Positions 13,401 to 26,500 of a stretch of DNA of 64,000 nt are shown here, one piece after another (positions within the stretch are counted from its first letter, which is position 1; every line of letters begins with the position of its first letter). A model generated the notes under the pieces. It had not been told where the DNA came from and searched no databases. It saw only the letters and a list, made by a program, of their open reading frames with translations. The position numbers and the translations under genes were made by a program. The stretch lies in assembly GCA_028583605.1 (NCBI GenBank), contig CM053332.1, forward strand, positions 27,926,956 through 27,990,955, read 5' to 3'. The stretch is from Dastarcus helophoroides (taxonomy: Eukaryota > Arthropoda > Insecta > Coleoptera > Bothrideridae).

Positions 13401-16400
13401 CAAACCAACGTGGTTTTCCAAACCAACGTGGTTTTCCAAACCAACGTGGTTTTCCAAACCAACGTGGTTTTCCAAACCAACGTGGTTTTCCAAACCAACG
13501 TGGTTTTCCAAACCAACGTGGTTTTCCAAACCAACGTGGTTTTCCAAACCAACGTGGTTTTCCAAACCAACGTGGTTTTCCAAACCAACGTGGTTTTCCA
13601 AACCAACGTGGTTTTCCAAACCAACGTGGTTTTCCAAACCAACGTGGTTTTCCAAACCAACGTGGTTTTCCAAACCAACGTGGTTTTCCAAACCAACGTG
13701 GTTTTCCAAACCAACGTGGTTTTCCAAACCAACGTGGTTTTCCAAACCAACGTGGTTTTCCAAACCAACGTGGTTTTCCAAACCAACGTGGTTTTCCAAA
13801 CCAACGTGGTTTTCCAAACCAACGTGGTTTTCCAAACCAACGTGGTTTTCCAAACCAACGTGGTTTTCCAAACCAACGTGGTTTTCCAAACCAACGTGGT
13901 TTTCCAAACCAACGTGGTTTTCCAAACCAACGTGGTTTTCCAAACCAACGTGGTTTTCCAAACCAACGTGGTTTTCCAAACCAACGTGGTTTTCCAAACC
14001 AACGTGGTTTTCCAAACCAACGTGGTTTTCCAAACCAACGTGGTTTTCCAAACCAACGTGGTTTTCCAAACCAACGTGGTTTTCCAAACCAACGTGGTTT
14101 TCCAAACCAACGTGGTTTTCCAAACCAACGTGGTTTTCCAAACCAACGTGGTTTTCCAAACCAACGTGGTTTTCCAAACCAACGTGGTTTTCCAAACCAA
14201 CGTGGTTTTCCAAACCAACGTGGTTTTCCAAACCAACGTGGTTTTCCAAACCAACGTGGTTTTCCAAACCAACGTGGTTTTCCAAACCAACGTGGTTTTC
14301 CAAACCAACGTGGTTTTCCAAACCAACGTGGTTTTCCAAACCAACGTGGTTTTCCAAACCAACGTGGTTTTCCAAACCAACGTGGTTTTCCAAACCAACG
14401 TGGTTTTCCAAACCAACGTGGTTTTCCAAACCAACGTGGTTTTCCAAACCAACGTGGTTTTCCAAACCAACGTGGTTTTCCAAACCAACGTGGTTTTCCA
14501 AACCAACGTGGTTTTCCAAACCAACGTGGTTTTCCAAACCAACGTGGTTTTCCAAACCAACGTGGTTTTCCAAACCAACGTGGTTTTCCAAACCAACGTG
14601 GTTTTCCAAACCAACGTGGTTTTCCAAACCAACGTGGTTTTCCAAACCAACGTGGTTTTCCAAACCAACGTGGTTTTCCAAACCAACGTGGTTTTCCAAA
14701 CCAACGTGGTTTTCCAAACCAACGTGGTTTTCCAAACCAACGTGGTTTTCCAAACCAACGTGGTTTTCCAAACCAACGTGGTTTTCCAAACCAACGTGGT
14801 TTTCCAAACCAACGTGGTTTTCCAAACCAACGTGGTTTTCCAAACCAACGTGGTTTTCCAAACCAACGTGGTTTTCCAAACCAACGTGGTTTTCCAAACC
14901 AACGTGGTTTTCCAAACCAACGTGGTTTTCCAAACCAACGTGGTTTTCCAAACCAACGTGGTTTTCCAAACCAACGTGGTTTTCCAAACCAACGTGGTTT
15001 TCCAAACCAACGTGGTTTTCCAAACCAACGTGGTTTTCCAAACCAACGTGGTTTTCCAAACCAACGTGGTTTTCCAAACCAACGTGGTTTTCCAAACCAA
15101 CGTGGTTTTCCAAACCAACGTGGTTTTCCAAACCAACGTGGTTTTCCAAACCAACGTGGTTTTCCAAACCAACGTGGTTTTCCAAACCAACGTGGTTTTC
15201 CAAACCAACGTGGTTTTCCAAACCAACGTGGTTTTCCAAACCAACGTGGTTTTCCAAACCAACGTGGTTTTCCAAACCAACGTGGTTTTCCAAACCAACG
15301 TGGTTTTCCAAACCAACGTGGTTTTCCAAACCAACGTGGTTTTCCAAACCAACGTGGTTTTCCAAACCAACGTGGTTTTCCAAACCAACGTGGTTTTCCA
15401 AACCAACGTGGTTTTCCAAACCAACGTGGTTTTCCAAACCAACGTGGTTTTCCAAACCAACGTGGTTTTCCAAACCAACGTGGTTTTCCAAACCAACGTG
15501 GTTTTCCAAACCAACGTGGTTTTCCAAACCAACGTGGTTTTCCAAACCAACGTGGTTTTCCAAACCAACGTGGTTTTCCAAACCAACGTGGTTTTCCAAA
15601 CCAACGTGGTTTTCCAAACCAACGTGGTTTTCCAAACCAACGTGGTTTTCCAAACCAACGTGGTTTTCCAAACCAACGTGGTTTTCCAAACCAACGTGGT
15701 TTTCCAAACCAACGTGGTTTTCCAAACCAACGTGGTTTTCCAAACCAACGTGGTTTTCCAAACCAACGTGGTTTTCCAAACCAACGTGGTTTTCCAAACC
15801 AACGTGGTTTTCCAAACCAACGTGGTTTTCCAAACCAACGTGGTTTTCCAAACCAACGTGGTTTTCCAAACCAACGTGGTTTTCCAAACCAACGTGGTTT
15901 TCCAAACCAACGTGGTTTTCCAAACCAACGTGGTTTTCCAAACCAACGTGGTTTTCCAAACCAACGTGGTTTTCCAAACCAACGTGGTTTTCCAAACCAA
16001 CGTGGTTTTCCAAACCAACGTGGTTTTCCAAACCAACGTGGTTTTCCAAACCAACGTGGTTTTCCAAACCAACGTGGTTTTCCAAACCAACGTGGTTTTC
16101 CAAACCAACGTGGTTTTCCAAACCAACGTGGTTTTCCAAACCAACGTGGTTTTCCAAACCAACGTGGTTTTCCAAACCAACGTGGTTTTCCAAACCAACG
16201 TGGTTTTCCAAACCAACGTGGTTTTCCAAACCAACGTGGTTTTCCAAACCAACGTGGTTTTCCAAACCAACGTGGTTTTCCAAACCAACGTGGTTTTCCA
16301 AACCAACGTGGTTTTCCAAACCAACGTGGTTTTCCAAACCAACGTGGTTTTCCAAACCAACGTGGTTTTCCAAACCAACGTGGTTTTCCAAACCAACGTG

Positions 16401-16564
16401 GTTTTCCAAACCAACGTGGTTTTCCAAACCAACGTGGTTTTCCAAACCAACGTGGTTTTCCAAACCAACGTGGTTTTCCAAACCAACGTGGTTTTCCAAA
16501 CCAACGTGGTTTTCCAAACCAACGTGGTTTTCCAAACCAACGTGGTTTTCCAAACCAACGTGGT
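7471..16564. repeat. 9.1-kb minisatellite, 18-bp unit, ~505 copies
   Basis: The unit reads AAACCA-ACG-TGGTTT-TCC: a 6-mer, a spacer, the reverse complement of that 6-mer, and another spacer. From 7588 to 16564 the period is exact: 498 complete units plus 13 bases, with no variant seen. The left edge (7471-7587, 6.5 units) holds diverged copies, while the right edge stops abruptly inside a unit. The unit has no stop codon in any of the six frames, so giant frames of about 3000 codons appear on both strands; they encode only six-residue repeats and are not genes. Each unit has one CpG. The array sits in the last nompC intron visible here. Its perfection means recent amplification, strong homogenisation, or an assembly product. 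Confidence 0.97.
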
Positions 16565-16855
16565 ACGAAAAGCCACAAAATGAATTTTAAATTTGCATCA
16601 TTTTAAAATGAAAACAAAACAGAGCTCTTTCAGGAGCCAATCTCTTGATGTGTTAGATATTTCTTGCTTTTCTAGAAATTGCTGAATCTCTTAAAGAATC
16701 TTCAATTCTTCTATTAAATCCCTTCATCTGTAAGTGGTTACTCGATCACACTCAAAATGTGTGATTATTTTTATACGCTTACAAAATTGATTAGGAGTAA
16801 AATTACAAAATGGCGATGAATTGATAACGAATGACAACACACTGAGGAAGCTTAC

Positions 16856-17516
16856 CATCTGAGAAGTATTTCTCCTGGATCCTGCGTTTGTCAAATGGTT
16901 GATTCAAGGCGACGAATTGCATGGAAAAACCAAACACGAAAATCGCCAAAACGGCGAGAAATCTCCCCAAGTCTTTCATCAAGTTCCCGATGATGATAGC
17001 CCATGGTCCGAAGAGGTAATGAAACGAGAGAAAATCCAGAATTTGAACGCTAGCCAGCACGAAGGATACAGCAAAGAGCTGGTTCCGGCAGTACATTAAG
17101 GTGGCGTAATTGGATCTGTCTACGAAAAGTAAACCTAGCAAGTGGACACCGACTCCGAAGATGCTGAAGAGCAACACGGATAACTTTATCCAACCTAATC
17201 CGGATTTGTCGCTGGGGTTGGTCAATTCGAATAGGAGAAGGCCACTGAGCCATATCAGTAAGATCCATTCGTACCAGTAGGGGAGCAGTTTGACTCTGAC
17301 GACTGGGTACGGAGGAGTTATACCTACGAGAAGGAGGAATATCATGAGGTAGACGTGGGAGGTCAAATATGACATGAATTTGATGATGGGAACTTTGTAA
17401 TACTTGTGGCCCAGCGGTAAGGTGAAGGCTATCCAAACGGGGGGACAGATTATAAACAGTGCGAAAAGGAGAAGTGTCCTCCACGCCTTCCAGTTGAGGG
17501 CTCCTCGCCAAAGCTC
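16856..17516 (-). CDS. nompC: nompC exon 14 (pre-S1 elbow and S1-S5)
   Basis: Begins ELWRGALNWKAW after acceptor TTGTAG. Hydrophobic segments in order are: TLLLFALFIICPPVWIAF (pre-S1 elbow), FMSYLTSHVYLMIFLLLVGI (S1), WILLIWLSGLLLFELTN (S2), KLSVLLFSIFGVGVHLLGLL (S3), FAVSFVLASVQILDFLSF (S4), then the GPWAIIIGNLMKDLGR linker and FLAVLAIFVFGFSMQFVAL (S5). It ends EKYFSD plus one base at donor GATG|GTAAGC, phase 1. The next exon should begin with the remainder of a Val codon and the pore region (fly VRMHPINSFELLF). No such sequence was found between here and position 1. The extracellular turret is shorter than in the fly. Confidence 0.96.
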
Positions 17517-20500
17517 CTACAATACAAAGCTAGCATTAGCATGGATTCTTCATAAAAAAAACTAAATAATTAACTTTCATAAAAAGACAAATAGTGAAAT
17601 TGGTTTCATAAAAGGAAATCACTTTAAATTGTTCCAATAATCCGAATTTTCTCGATGAAAGTATAGCAAGCTTTTGGATTGTTCCAATTTTTTAAGAAAG
17701 AATATAAAAATGTTTTGAGTTGATGAATTACTCGGGAAGCATCACAAGAATTTTCTCAGGAACTGAGTTAACCGGGCTAAGGATCATTCTGCCAAATAGC
17801 ACAATCTTATTGCCTAATGTTTACCTGAAGATATCGTTGAACGACAGTATGGGCAATAACCTCTTTTTGCTCGTTTTCAATCAAAACGTCCAAAAATTCC
17901 AAGTTACTTCTATCGGTGGAAGTCAAAATTTTACCAGCAGAGTCAGCACCTGCTGCCAAAGCCAGTAGTTCCGTCGCCATGTTCTCGCAAAATTTCCCAG
18001 CCGCTATCAAATCCTTAGCCCTTTCTTTCTCCCTAGAAGACAACACCATAAAAATATTGGATAATTTAGCAGCTGTGTCCACGGGTGCCGGCGAAACCAA
18101 AACAAACTCTTCTATCGGTTTATTATTATGATTCTTCGAGCACACCATCAAATTATAAACGAACCCCCTGTCTTCCATAAGAGCGTACGTATCATGCTCT
18201 TTGGTCATCAAATACTCCAAAACCCCGTGATGTCCTTCGGAAGCCGCGAACCATATAGGCACTGCGCCAAAATTTGTTTCCGACTTTGGGGACGCCCCCG
18301 ATTCGGTTAGAAGCTTGACTACGTTTAGGTGACCAGCTTTGGAGGCGCAATGGAGGGGGGTCCAACCGTTACGATCCGGAGCGTTGATTTCGGCACCTTG
18401 ACCTGAGAGCGACAAAAGTTAATGATGTCCTCTTTATGGCGAGTTATCATACCTAGGAGAACTTCAACCATTTGGTAGTGGCCTTGAGTGGCGGCAATAT
18501 GCAAACCGGTTTTGCCATGTTTTTCGTGACTTTGTAGAAGCTCGGCTGATCTGCTGAGGAGAAGACCAACGACGTTGGGGTGTCCACCATGACAAGCTAA
18601 ATGCATGGAGTTGTAACCCTAAACATAAAAAATTGAGCATTATTTGAAAGTTTTGTTTTTAAAACTTTACTAATTCATGATAGATTCAATTACACCAAAA
18701 GCATGTTGGTAGTAAAATTAAATAACTAGTTCTGCTTCTGCATCAAATAAAACTTAATTCTGGGAATAGAAGGTGGTTGAGCTGGAAAGATTGTAACAAA
18801 AATGGTACACAGATCCTAAATTAGTTTGATCTTCTTTTATTAATCGATAAAATTAGACAAGTACGACAGTGGCATTTTTGATGGCAAATTTTATCACAAA
18901 ACTATTATTAATTGTTGTCAAGGTGGTAAAAAGGACTGTATTATAGACCTAGCTCTATAGGCATAGCTTTAATACTTTCAAGTTTTTTAAATTTACGTAC
19001 GTTTTCATTAGTAGTTGCATCGACTTGCACCCCGGCCGAATTCAACAATAACCTGACGACGTTTTCGTTTCCAGAAAACGCTGCCAAATGCAGCGGCGTC
19101 ATCCCTGATTCGTTGCCCAACGCCGGCACCAGCGAAGCGCCATGTGGGATCTCCGACTTGACCGTGCCAGACACATTCATCAACAGTTCGCGCACGGTGT
19201 CCGCCTGCCCAAAGTACGCCGCCACGTGCAGCGGCGTCATCCCCAACTTCTTGCTAACGACTCTAAGCGAGTTGGAGGATCGAAGCTCTTCCAAGACTTG
19301 TCCGTGGCCGTTTTGAGCCGCCAGATGCGCAGCGGTGAAACCCCTCTTATTCTCATCAGGTTATAGAGGCGCCGGCTCTGACCAAAGATCTCACAACTTC
19401 GACGTGGCCGCCTTCGGCGGCGATCTGCAATGGGGTGGCGAGGGTTTGTCTGTTGCGGGCCGATATAACGCCTTGGCGGTCGAATTTCATGAGTTCCTCG
19501 ATGACGGTGACGCTGCCTTGGGCGGCGGCTATGTGGGCGCAGGTGTTGCCCTCTTTGGTGGTTGCCATCACCAAACTTGGTTGATGCTCAAGGAAGAGTT
19601 TTACGACCTGCGGGTGATTGTTCTGACAGGAGGCGTGAATGGGTTTTTGTCCTTGTTCGTCAGTGGCGTTCGATGTCAGCGCCCAGTTGCAGTAGGAGTT
19701 TACAGACTTGTATTTGACCGGCTGCTGCAGCTAGATGCAAAGGCGTTCGTTTCTTTAACGTTAGTATGTCGATGACTGCGTTATGGTCTTTGATGAGGTA
19801 TTTGACTAGATGAACGTAGCCGTTCATGGCGGCTAAATGAAGAGGAGTTCGACCATTTCTAGATTTGGAATTGATGAAGGCTTTGTGTTGGAGTAAGGAG
19901 TCACATACTGGTAAGTAGCCGTGTTCAGCCGCTAGGTGTAGGGCTGAACGACCTTCAAAATCAAAGACGTCTACTCTTGCTTGATTCGTCAAGAGATTAT
20001 TAACCATATCGATGTGGCCTTTGTGTGATGCGATTATTAGAGGAGTCCAACCATTTGCATTTTGTCTATTAAGAGCTTTCTGGGCATCAGTTGGTGACAT
20101 GTTGGCAATCATCTCCATTATTACGTCGTTGTTGCCAACAGTGGCGACATAATGGAAGGCGCTTTCGTTCTGCTTTGTGAGAAGGTTAACATCAGCACCA
20201 TTCATGAGGAGAAGCTTAACCACTTCTCGATCAGCGTTTGGAGTCTCAACTTCCTCCTTGCTTACACTACAAACGCAGTGGAGGGCGCTTTCGTCGTTTT
20301 CATTGACTTCATTGATGTATTGCTTCGCTTGGTCTTCCCCTTTATAGAGCTTGACGTACTCTATCAGATGCGAGATTACATCAGGTCGACAACCTTTCGC
20401 CGCCAAATGCAATGGAGTTTCTCGATGCTGGAAAGTAAATCCATTATGAGTTAACACAGAAGGAGAGAAATCTGGATGAAGTATTCAGCAATTACTCTAG

Positions 20501-23500
20501 TTAACTACGTAGTTGAAATTACTGCTGTTCAGTTACCAATTAGATTAAAATGATGGCAGATCCACCAAGTTTTAATGCCTTAACCTACTTTATTTCGAAA
20601 TAAAGGATCTCCACCGTCTTCTAGCAACAACAGAAGTGTCTGAAGGTTGCCATACTGCGCGGCCACGTGGACTGGAGTCTGCCCATCATACGTGGTTATG
20701 TTGGGTCCAGCTCCCGACTTCAGAAGCATTAGAGCGCATCGCTCTCCATCTTTGATCCTCGCCGCTATGTGCAGAGCTGTTTCCTTTAGTTTACCACCTA
20801 CAAATTACCAAAAAAGAACTCGATCATTTTCAATTGTCTTGATTTCTAACTAAAGCGTTTGACTACAGATTGAATTCTTTTGACTAAAAGTGGCTTTTGG
20901 TGAATAACTGTGGATTTTGGTACCTCTGAGGTGAACGTCTGCTCCATAGCCTAGAAGGGTTTCCACGACAGCTGGCTTACAGGATTCTACGGCTATATGA
21001 AGAGCTGTATAATTGTCCTGTGGAATTCAGCACATTTTCTTTCAAGGTATTATAATTCGGATGAATTAAACTTACATTTGTTGTAACATCAACTTCCTCT
21101 CCTTTTTCCAGAAGTGTGCTGATGATGCCAACATGACCATACCTTGCTGCCGTGTGAATACTTCTTGCTCCATCCTAGAATACATCACTTACTAATTTCA
21201 GAAGATTTCCTTGTTATACTACTTATAGCGTCAAAAATTTTGGAAGAAAAACATTTCAAGGTCATGATGAACATTTAAGAAAATCAAGTTCTAGAAAAAA
21301 ATACATTTACCAAAAAAATTTGAGAACAAACTAGTTTTTTCAAGTTCAATAACAGTCTTAGCATATTTAATTAACTAAATTACAGCACCACTCTTCTGAA
21401 GACCATATTATTAATCTTTTTTTGTCAAAATATATCACGGAAGACTAAAGACAAATAGATTTGGTTTTACGTTTAAGAGGAACAATTCACCCAAGTTTTT
21501 CCTAAACGCTTTTTTTTCCAAAATCATATATGTAAAGAAAACAAAAACATTTGGTGGCCTTGTTTTCCCAAAATCTGTTGGTCCCATAAATGGTGGGCAA
21601 CCAAACGCTCCTTAGTTTAGATTTGGTTTTACGTTTAAGAGGAACAATCCACCCAAGTTTTTCCTAAACGCTTCTTTTTCCAAAATCATATATGTAAAGA
21701 AAACAAAAACATTTGGTGGCCTTGTTTTCCCAAAATCTGTTGGTCCCATAAATGGTGGGCAACCAAACGCTCCTTAGTTTAGATTTGGTTTTACGTTTAA
21801 GAGGAACAATCCACCCAAGTTTTTCCTAAACGCTTCTTTTTCCAAAATCATATATGTAAAGAAAACAAAAACATTTGGTGGCCTTGTTTTCCCAAAATAT
21901 GTTGGTCCCATAAATGGTGGACAACCAAAGGCTCCTTAGTTTAGATTTAAGGATCACTGTTTTTAATTGCTGCAAACCATTTTCTATGATTATAAAAAAC
22001 AATTTTGGTGGAACGAACTGGTCCTTGGTTATCTTCAGAAATTGAAATACAAATCTTGTCGTATCTCTCTGAAGATGATAGCTTGGCGTTAGAGCAACCT
22101 TTGTTGTGTTTTTTAATCTTTTTTGGTTTCAGTGGACAAGATTTGTAATTCAATTTTTAAAAAGTAATAATCGAAATTCATTCCAAAATCATTTGAGCTT
22201 TCAAAGCTACATCTAGCTTTCAAAGCTACATCCAGCTTTGATTCACGCTCACGACTCACAGCTGAGACTCACCTTATTTGGCATGTGCAAATAAACGCCT
22301 TTCTTGAAGAGCATCATGGCGCAATCCGCGTGGCCATTCAACGAAGCGATATGCATCAAAGTGGACCCATCCTTCGTCCTTTCCCAGATGCTGGCTTTGA
22401 ATTTATCGACCAACAACTCGATGATGTTGGCGTGGCCGTTTTCGGCCGCCAAATGCATCGGCGTCCGATCTTGATTGTCGGTGACGGACGCGGACGCGTG
22501 TACGCCATAGAAATACTTAACTAGTACTTCGTCGCCTTCGGCGGCGGCGATATGAAGCGGCGTTTGTCCTTCGCCATTGCGAACATCGACGTCCGTTCCG
22601 TAGTCGACCAGTATTTTGACCTGGAACAGTTTTGGGTTATGAAAGTAAATTGTTGGAGGGTTGTCGAGGCTACCATGTCGATGTCTTTTCTGCGGACTGC
22701 CAAATGGAGGGCAGTGTCGCCGTTGGTTGAGGCAGCTTTGAGCTGTTCCACCTTTTGGGCGTTGAGGAGTTCTCTGCACATCGACTGGTTGCCAACTTCG
22801 ACAGCTAACAGAAGAGGTATTTTGCCTTCCTGTAATCAAGGATTTTGACTTAAAGAAAGTCAGTTTTAGATTTGGAGACTTTGAGACATAAGAGCTAATT
22901 TGGATTGTTCCACAAATCAACGTTTTTCTAATCATAAGGACATTCTCAAGATGAGATTTTGTTCTAGAGACAATGAATTAACTTGGCACAAATATGGATA
23001 AACCAATCAGTTTTGTATCATTTTGTAACTAGCAAAATGAAGATGAGTTTTAGATGTCGAGTCTCGAGGGCAGAAGAGTTGATTGTCATAGGAAAATCGC
23101 TAAAGATTCTCAATGAATCAACTATTTTAACCGAAATAGGATAAATGAATCTCTGTTGTGTTAATTGAATTAAGAACAAAGTTTTCGCCAATTAAGTGAT
23201 GCATCTCATAAACAAGAAGGAACAATTCTTCAGGAATTCTCAGAAGAGAAAAGAGTCGTAAACAAATCTCTTGATCTTATAAAGCAAAGTATCAAATTCT
23301 AATTTCCTTTAAAAATGTTCATTTCGTCAAATATTTTCTTTGGTGAAACGGACTGGTCCCTGGTTATCTTCAAAAATTAAAGTACAGAACTTGTCCCCTG
23401 AAACCAAGAAAGATTAAAAAACACAACAAAGGTTGCTCTAACGCGTTTCGACAGCCAAGCTGTTATCTTCAGAGAGAAACTCTCTTAAGTTCTGTATTTC

Positions 23501-26500
23501 AATATTTGAAGATAACCAACGACCAGTCCGTTCCATCAAATCTAATTTACTTAGTTCACTTTGCTAACCAAAGTCAATTTGTGATTGTTTTGAATTACAC
23601 TTACACCGTCAGGTTTCATCCGGATATCCTTCCCAGCTGCGTTCAGTAAAGCTCGAAGGATGGTGGTCGCTGTTCCTGTTTGTCTAGATGCAACCAGATG
23701 AACAGCTGTCCGATTCCGGCTCTGAACGAATACAATGAGCAACTCAAAGAAATCAGTTTCTATTCGAAATACTCACCCCACCTGTGGAGTATAGATCGAC
23801 ACCCTTTTTCGTCAACAGCAGCTTCACTGTATCCTCCCTGGAATGCATGGCAGCTACATGCAGGACGTTGTAATTATCCTAAAAAAATATTTTTTTGTCT
23901 AACACAGCAAGTTGATTTTGATTGACCCTGTGCTACCTGCTATTACCTGCTATTATGCTACTTTAAAGCTAGTACACATTTGTAGACAAAAGCGCGCGAC
24001 TGCGTATAGAAAAATCAAGGATTTTGTCTCTAGACAGTCTCAAACAAATCTCAAAATACTCTAGGAACTTTGTCAGGCATTCACGCCCAAGCAATTCAGT
24101 AAACTAGTTTCTGAGACACCATGACAAGTGAAAGAGGGACCTGTGGAATAATTTCTTGTTAACAAGGAGTTGTAGAAAAACCGATTTGTTCCCCCATGTG
24201 TCTATATACAATCGTAGAACTATGTCTGTAGTGTACTACCTATTAGAAGTAGAAGATATTAGCAGTAGAAGATATTAGAAGTAGATATTCTCTGTTAGAA
24301 TTAATCGAGCCCAAGAAGGGATAAATTAAGTAAACTAATTTCTGAGACACTATGACAAGTGAGAGAGCGACCTGTGGAATGATTTCTTGTTAACAAGAAG
24401 TTGTAGAAGAAGCGATTTGTTCCCCCCTGTGTCTATAGACAATCGTAGAACTGTGTCTGTAGTGTACTACCTATTAGAAGTAGAAGATATTAGAAGTAGA
24501 TATTCTCTGTTAGAAATAATCGATCCCAAGAAGGGATAAATGAAAACCGAGTTTACCTAATTGAAGGTGTTTGAGGTGGTTCAAATTTTTAAGACAGAAA
24601 GGTTTAAAAATTCAAATACCAGTAGCTCTTAAACTATAACTTAGTTTTCTATGCAGATTCGGTTCTAATGTCAACAAACAGGGGTGGCCTTAGCCATTGC
24701 GAGGCTCCGGGCGGGTAGATCTTTAAGAGGCCCTCGTCTTTGTGGAATTAGTTTTAACATAAACGTAGTGTCAGAATAGGGCAGGGTAGGGCGCTTGATC
24801 CCCCCCCCCCAGCTAGTGTGGTTAACGAAAATTTATATTGAACTGAGGAGGCTTTCTCTAAAAAAATTCCATTCGACAAAAGTCGTCCTTCTTTAAGCTA
24901 TTGTTATTTTCTCGAAATTTCGACTTATTTCACGAAATTCGTCTTTTTTCATAAATTTCTTTGAAAATTTCAAATTTATTCCTAAAATTCGATTTATTTT
25001 ATCAGAATCCAATTTAACTAAAAATTTCAAATTTTTATCTCAAAATTCATCGTTAGCTTTTTTCCGAAAACTTCGACTTCTCTTTAAACTTTGATTTTCT
25101 GAAAATTTCGACTTTCTTATCAAGATTTACCCTTTGTTGTTTTTTTCAATTTATTTAACATTTCTCGGCCCAGTTTGGAAATATTTAAATTTTTATGGTT
25201 TGTTGACAATTTTCTAAACAATTTTTTGAAATGCGACTACGTGGTATTTAAATTTATTGAAAATGTCACTTCATGACAATATGACAATATCACGTAGTCG
25301 CATTTCAAAAAATTGTTTAGAAAATTGTCAACAAACCATAAAAATTTAAATATTTCCAAACTGGGCAGAAGAAATGTTAAATAAATTGGAAAAAACATAA
25401 TATTTCCGGTCAATAAGGGTCTACCATGAAAAATTTACCCTTTTGTTTAAAACTTGATCGATTTTTTGATAACAATATTTATCTGGAAATTTTTATAATG
25501 ACTTTTTTAGAAATTTTGTAAAAAGACAAAAATTTCGAGAAAATTTCCCCTGGAATGGGGAAATACAACTTGTTTCTCAAAATTTCGACGATTATTTTAA
25601 TATTGGACATTTTCTGACTTAGGGTAGGGCAGAACAGGGCGCATGTCTGCCTCTGATTTAAGCGCTCGAGAGAAAAATCTAAAAATTACATTTTTCTCAA
25701 AATTTGTCCTTTTTCCAAAATTTCGACAAAATTTGACTCTCTCTGAAGAATTTCGAGTGTTTACTAAATTTTGACTTTTTTCCAAAAATTTCGGTCTTTT
25801 TTTTGTTTTTCAAGGGAAAAAAATCGAAATTTCCTAATAAAAGAATAAAATTTAGAAAAATCGAAACTTTGATATTTTTTTCAAAATCCGCCTTTTTTCG
25901 CAAATTTAAAATTATCCTGAAATCCCATCCTGTATGTTTCCGGAAAACTGAATATTTTTCCTGGAAACTTGCATCTTTCTTAAAATTTTGACTTTTTTTT
26001 CAAGACTTGTTTTCTCCACAAACGGACGGCTATTCTCAAAGTTGCACTTTTTCTTTAAGTTTAAATTTTTTCTGGAAAATTTCGATCTTTGATGCTTCAT
26101 TTGGTAGTTTTTCTAGAAATGTCGACTACTTTTCAGAGATTTCGTTTCTTTTTAATTCCTTTATTTTTATTAACGTCGAGTTTTTCTGAAGATTTTGATC
26201 ATTTGGAATTTGATTTTTCAGAACTTTTAACAGGTTTCTTAAAATTTGTCTTTTTCCCGATATTTTTATATTAAAATTCGATATTCAACTTTGCTAAATA
26301 TTTTGAATTTCTCTTAAAATTAGTTAAATTTCGTCTTTTCAGAAATATCGACTTTATTCTCAAAATTCCACTTTTTGGGCTCTTCTTTCGGAGATCATTT
26401 TTTCTATCAAAATAAGGCCACTTTTCTGAATATTTGTCTTTTCTTTAAATTTTGACTTTTTTATCAAGATTTACCCTTTTGTTGAAAACTTGATCGATTT

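Noticed and set aside
7471..16564. CRISPR-like array
   Set aside because: The array has no unique spacers: the whole 18-bp unit repeats identically, and the genome is eukaryotic.
7471..16564. ACGTG in each unit as a bank of hypoxia- or bHLH-type binding sites
   Set aside because: A five-base match repeated by the array is not evidence of function; noted only as a property of the unit.
7355..16590. Giant repeat proteins in the 18-bp array on both strands
   Set aside because: All six frames are open simultaneously because the unit has no stop codon; there is no start context, splice structure or domain, and the sequence is a pure tandem repeat.
19335..19775. Plus-strand 146-codon frame over nompC exon 11
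   Set aside because: Antisense shadow of GC-richer ankyrin coding sequence; no domain and no splice context.
22521..22781. Read-through of the 53-bp intron as coding sequence
   Set aside because: The read-through leaves the conserved frame, while splicing joins DM to VKILVDYG exactly as in NompC.
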